Source of the DNA: Pyrinomonadaceae bacterium
GTDB taxonomy: Bacteria > Acidobacteriota > Blastocatellia > Pyrinomonadales > Pyrinomonadaceae
Length of the DNA stretch: 34,187 bases
Direction: 5' to 3'
Assembly (NCBI GenBank): GCA_025922875.1
Contig: JAICGZ010000024.1
Span: 1-34,187 of the forward strand
The notes below the pieces were generated by a model. It was given only the letters and a program-made list of their open reading frames with translations. It did not search any database and was not told the DNA's origin. Position 1 is the stretch's first letter, and each line of letters begins with the position of its first letter. Position numbers and translations under genes: made by a program. This document shows positions 33,102 to 34,187 of the stretch, in pieces.

Positions 33102-33920
33102 ATGAGCGAAGACACACCCGAATTAGTGGTGGAAACCGTCGAGCAACGTGCTGCTCCACTAAACGTGGCTGGAGCCGTGCCGCAAATTGTTTCCGACGAC
33201 GTCACAGACGATCTGAAAATCCTGCTTGGAGAGTTTGAAGGCCCGCTCGATCTGCTGCTGCACCTCATTCGGCAGGAGCACGTCAGTATCTACGACATCC
33301 CGGTTGCTCGTATCACCGACGAGTATCTGCGTTACCTTCGAGTCATGCAGGAGTTGGATATCGCTGTCGCCGGCGACTTTCTCGTGATGGCAGCCACGCT
33401 GATCGAGTTAAAAACAAAGATGCTGCTGCCGCGCGATCCACTCGCGCCTCGGGAAGAAGAAGAGGATCCGCGTACTGATTTAGTTAATCAGTTGCTCGAA
33501 TATCAGAAATATAAAGCCGCGGCTGAGATGCTCTGGTCGCGCGCGACTGTCGAGCAGGCAGTTTTCAAACGGGCTGAACTCGAGACTGATAAGAACAATC
33601 CGGAAGTAGCGGTCGGTCTGTTTGATCTACTCAAAGTTTTCCAGGACATCCTTGCACGACACAAGGAAGAGGCGCTGCTCGAAATTGAGCGTGAAGAGAT
33701 CTCGATGGCTGAGATGCTCGAGCGTCTGCGCAACATGGTGATGTCGTCAGGCGAACTCAACTTACGTCTCTTTTTCGAGCGAGCAAAATCACGACGGGAA
33801 CTCGTGCTCGCCTTTTTATCAGTGCTCGAGCTGGTAAGAACTACCGAAGTCAAATTATTTCAGCGCGAAACATTTGGCGACATCATCGCGCGCGCAGCAG
33901 GCGGAACAGATGGCGATTAA
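33102..33920 (+). CDS. scpA: segregation and condensation protein A
   Basis: 272 aa. The kleisin subunit of the SMC-ScpAB condensin. The N-terminal SMC-binding region is in FEGPLDLLLHLIRQEHVSIYDIPVARITDEYL (about 45-80); a central acidic helical linker and a C-terminal winged-helix part (ELVLAFLSVLELVR) follow. An extra polar segment of about 35 residues precedes the conserved domain. It overlaps scpB by 11 bases. Confidence 0.96.
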   Translation: MSEDTPELVVETVEQRAAPLNVAGAVPQIVSDDVTDDLKILLGEFEGPLDLLLHLIRQEHVSIYDIPVARITDEYLRYLRVMQELDIAVAGDFLVMAATLIELKTKMLLPRDPLAPREEEEDPRTDLVNQLLEYQKYKAAAEMLWSRATVEQAVFKRAELETDKNNPEVAVGLFDLLKVFQDILARHKEEALLEIEREEISMAEMLERLRNMVMSSGELNLRLFFERAKSRRELVLAFLSVLELVRTTEVKLFQRETFGDIIARAAGGTDGD

Positions 33921-34187
33921 CGAAGAGAGTGTGAACCAAACAGACGAAGCTACGCTGAATGAAGAAGCGAGTCGTGAACTCGCGGCGATGGTGGCGGAGG
34001 CGGAGCAGTCGTCAGGGGCTAGCGAGGAAGAAGGCGCGGACGATGTGCCTTTGTCTTCGCCTCAGAGTCAGTCCGAACGCGCAGCAGTGATCGAAGCTCT
34101 GATCTTTGTTTCGGATGAACCACTGACTGCTAAGACCATCGCCGAGGTTCTGAAGGAAGATAAGGAAGTCATTAACGAGGCGCTCAC
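33910..34187 (+). CDS. scpB: segregation and condensation protein B, 5' part
   Basis: The frame opens at ATG 33910 inside scpA and runs off the right edge (92 codons visible). A Glu/Ser-rich extension (about residues 1-55) leads to the family signature RAAVIEALIFVSDEPLTAKT and the start of the first winged helix (IAEVLKED). ScpB dimers bind ScpA in the condensin complex. The overlap with scpA fits joint translation. Confidence 0.9.
   Translation, partial: MAINEESVNQTDEATLNEEASRELAAMVAEAEQSSGASEEEGADDVPLSSPQSQSERAAVIEALIFVSDEPLTAKTIAEVLKEDKEVINEAL

Overview
The window looks like a chromosomal segment of an Acidobacteriota bacterium, most likely class Blastocatellia (Pyrinomonadales-like). This is inferred from protein character: N-terminal CxxC/CxxDG ribbons in membrane proteins, an OmpA-like protein with Gly-rich and PKD-like parts, YCF48-type propellers and PSMA-type M28 peptidases. 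GC content is moderate (roughly mid-50s by eye). No tRNA, rRNA, CRISPR array, phage, transposase or integrase gene was recognised.

Layout. 1-3567: a small ORF at the left edge, then sucD, ndk, two ribbon membrane proteins and a lone nuoI-like ferredoxin subunit, all on the plus strand. 3568-3719: two adjacent palindromic repeats. 3720-9306: a plus-strand cluster with a class III nucleotide cyclase carrying an SRPBCC-like front end, a LolD/MacB-type ABC ATPase, a cNMP-binding/DUF1003 membrane protein, a HAD hydrolase and a MacB/FtsX-type permease. 9328-9894 (minus): a double zinc-ribbon membrane protein. 9953-12073: an exported M28 peptidase. 12124-14710 (minus): a three-gene exported cluster (TPR protein and two unknown proteins). 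14839-16956: larE and glutamate dehydrogenase. 16957-17371: a hairpin-rich leader. 17372-19909: an OmpA-like outer-membrane protein and a clean terminator. 20288-22627: an exported beta-propeller interrupted by a peptidoglycan-binding domain. 23064-25913: rpsA, an HU-family protein and a HIT hydrolase. 25936-30132 (minus): a PgpH-type 7TM-HD phosphodiesterase and hflX. 30282-31304: a TIG/NHL propeller. 31435-34187: site-2 protease, trpS, scpA and the start of scpB, tightly packed as one operon.

Two themes stand out. First, nucleotide signalling: one cluster holds a cyclase that should make cAMP and a membrane protein with an intact-looking cyclic-nucleotide pocket, packed around an ABC export pair. 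A separate locus holds a c-di-AMP-type HD phosphodiesterase beside a HIT hydrolase. Second, the intergenic DNA is dominated by palindromic repeats, about fifteen in 34 kb, built from variants of CCACAAAGACACAAAG, CCACAGAGGCACAGAGG or CCACGGATTACACGGAT. They usually start at or within a few bases of a stop codon, sometimes supply the stop codons of both convergent genes, and in one case form the signal-peptide coding region of an exported protein. One hairpin at the nuoI stop codon is flanked by a 10-bp direct repeat, as expected of a target duplication.
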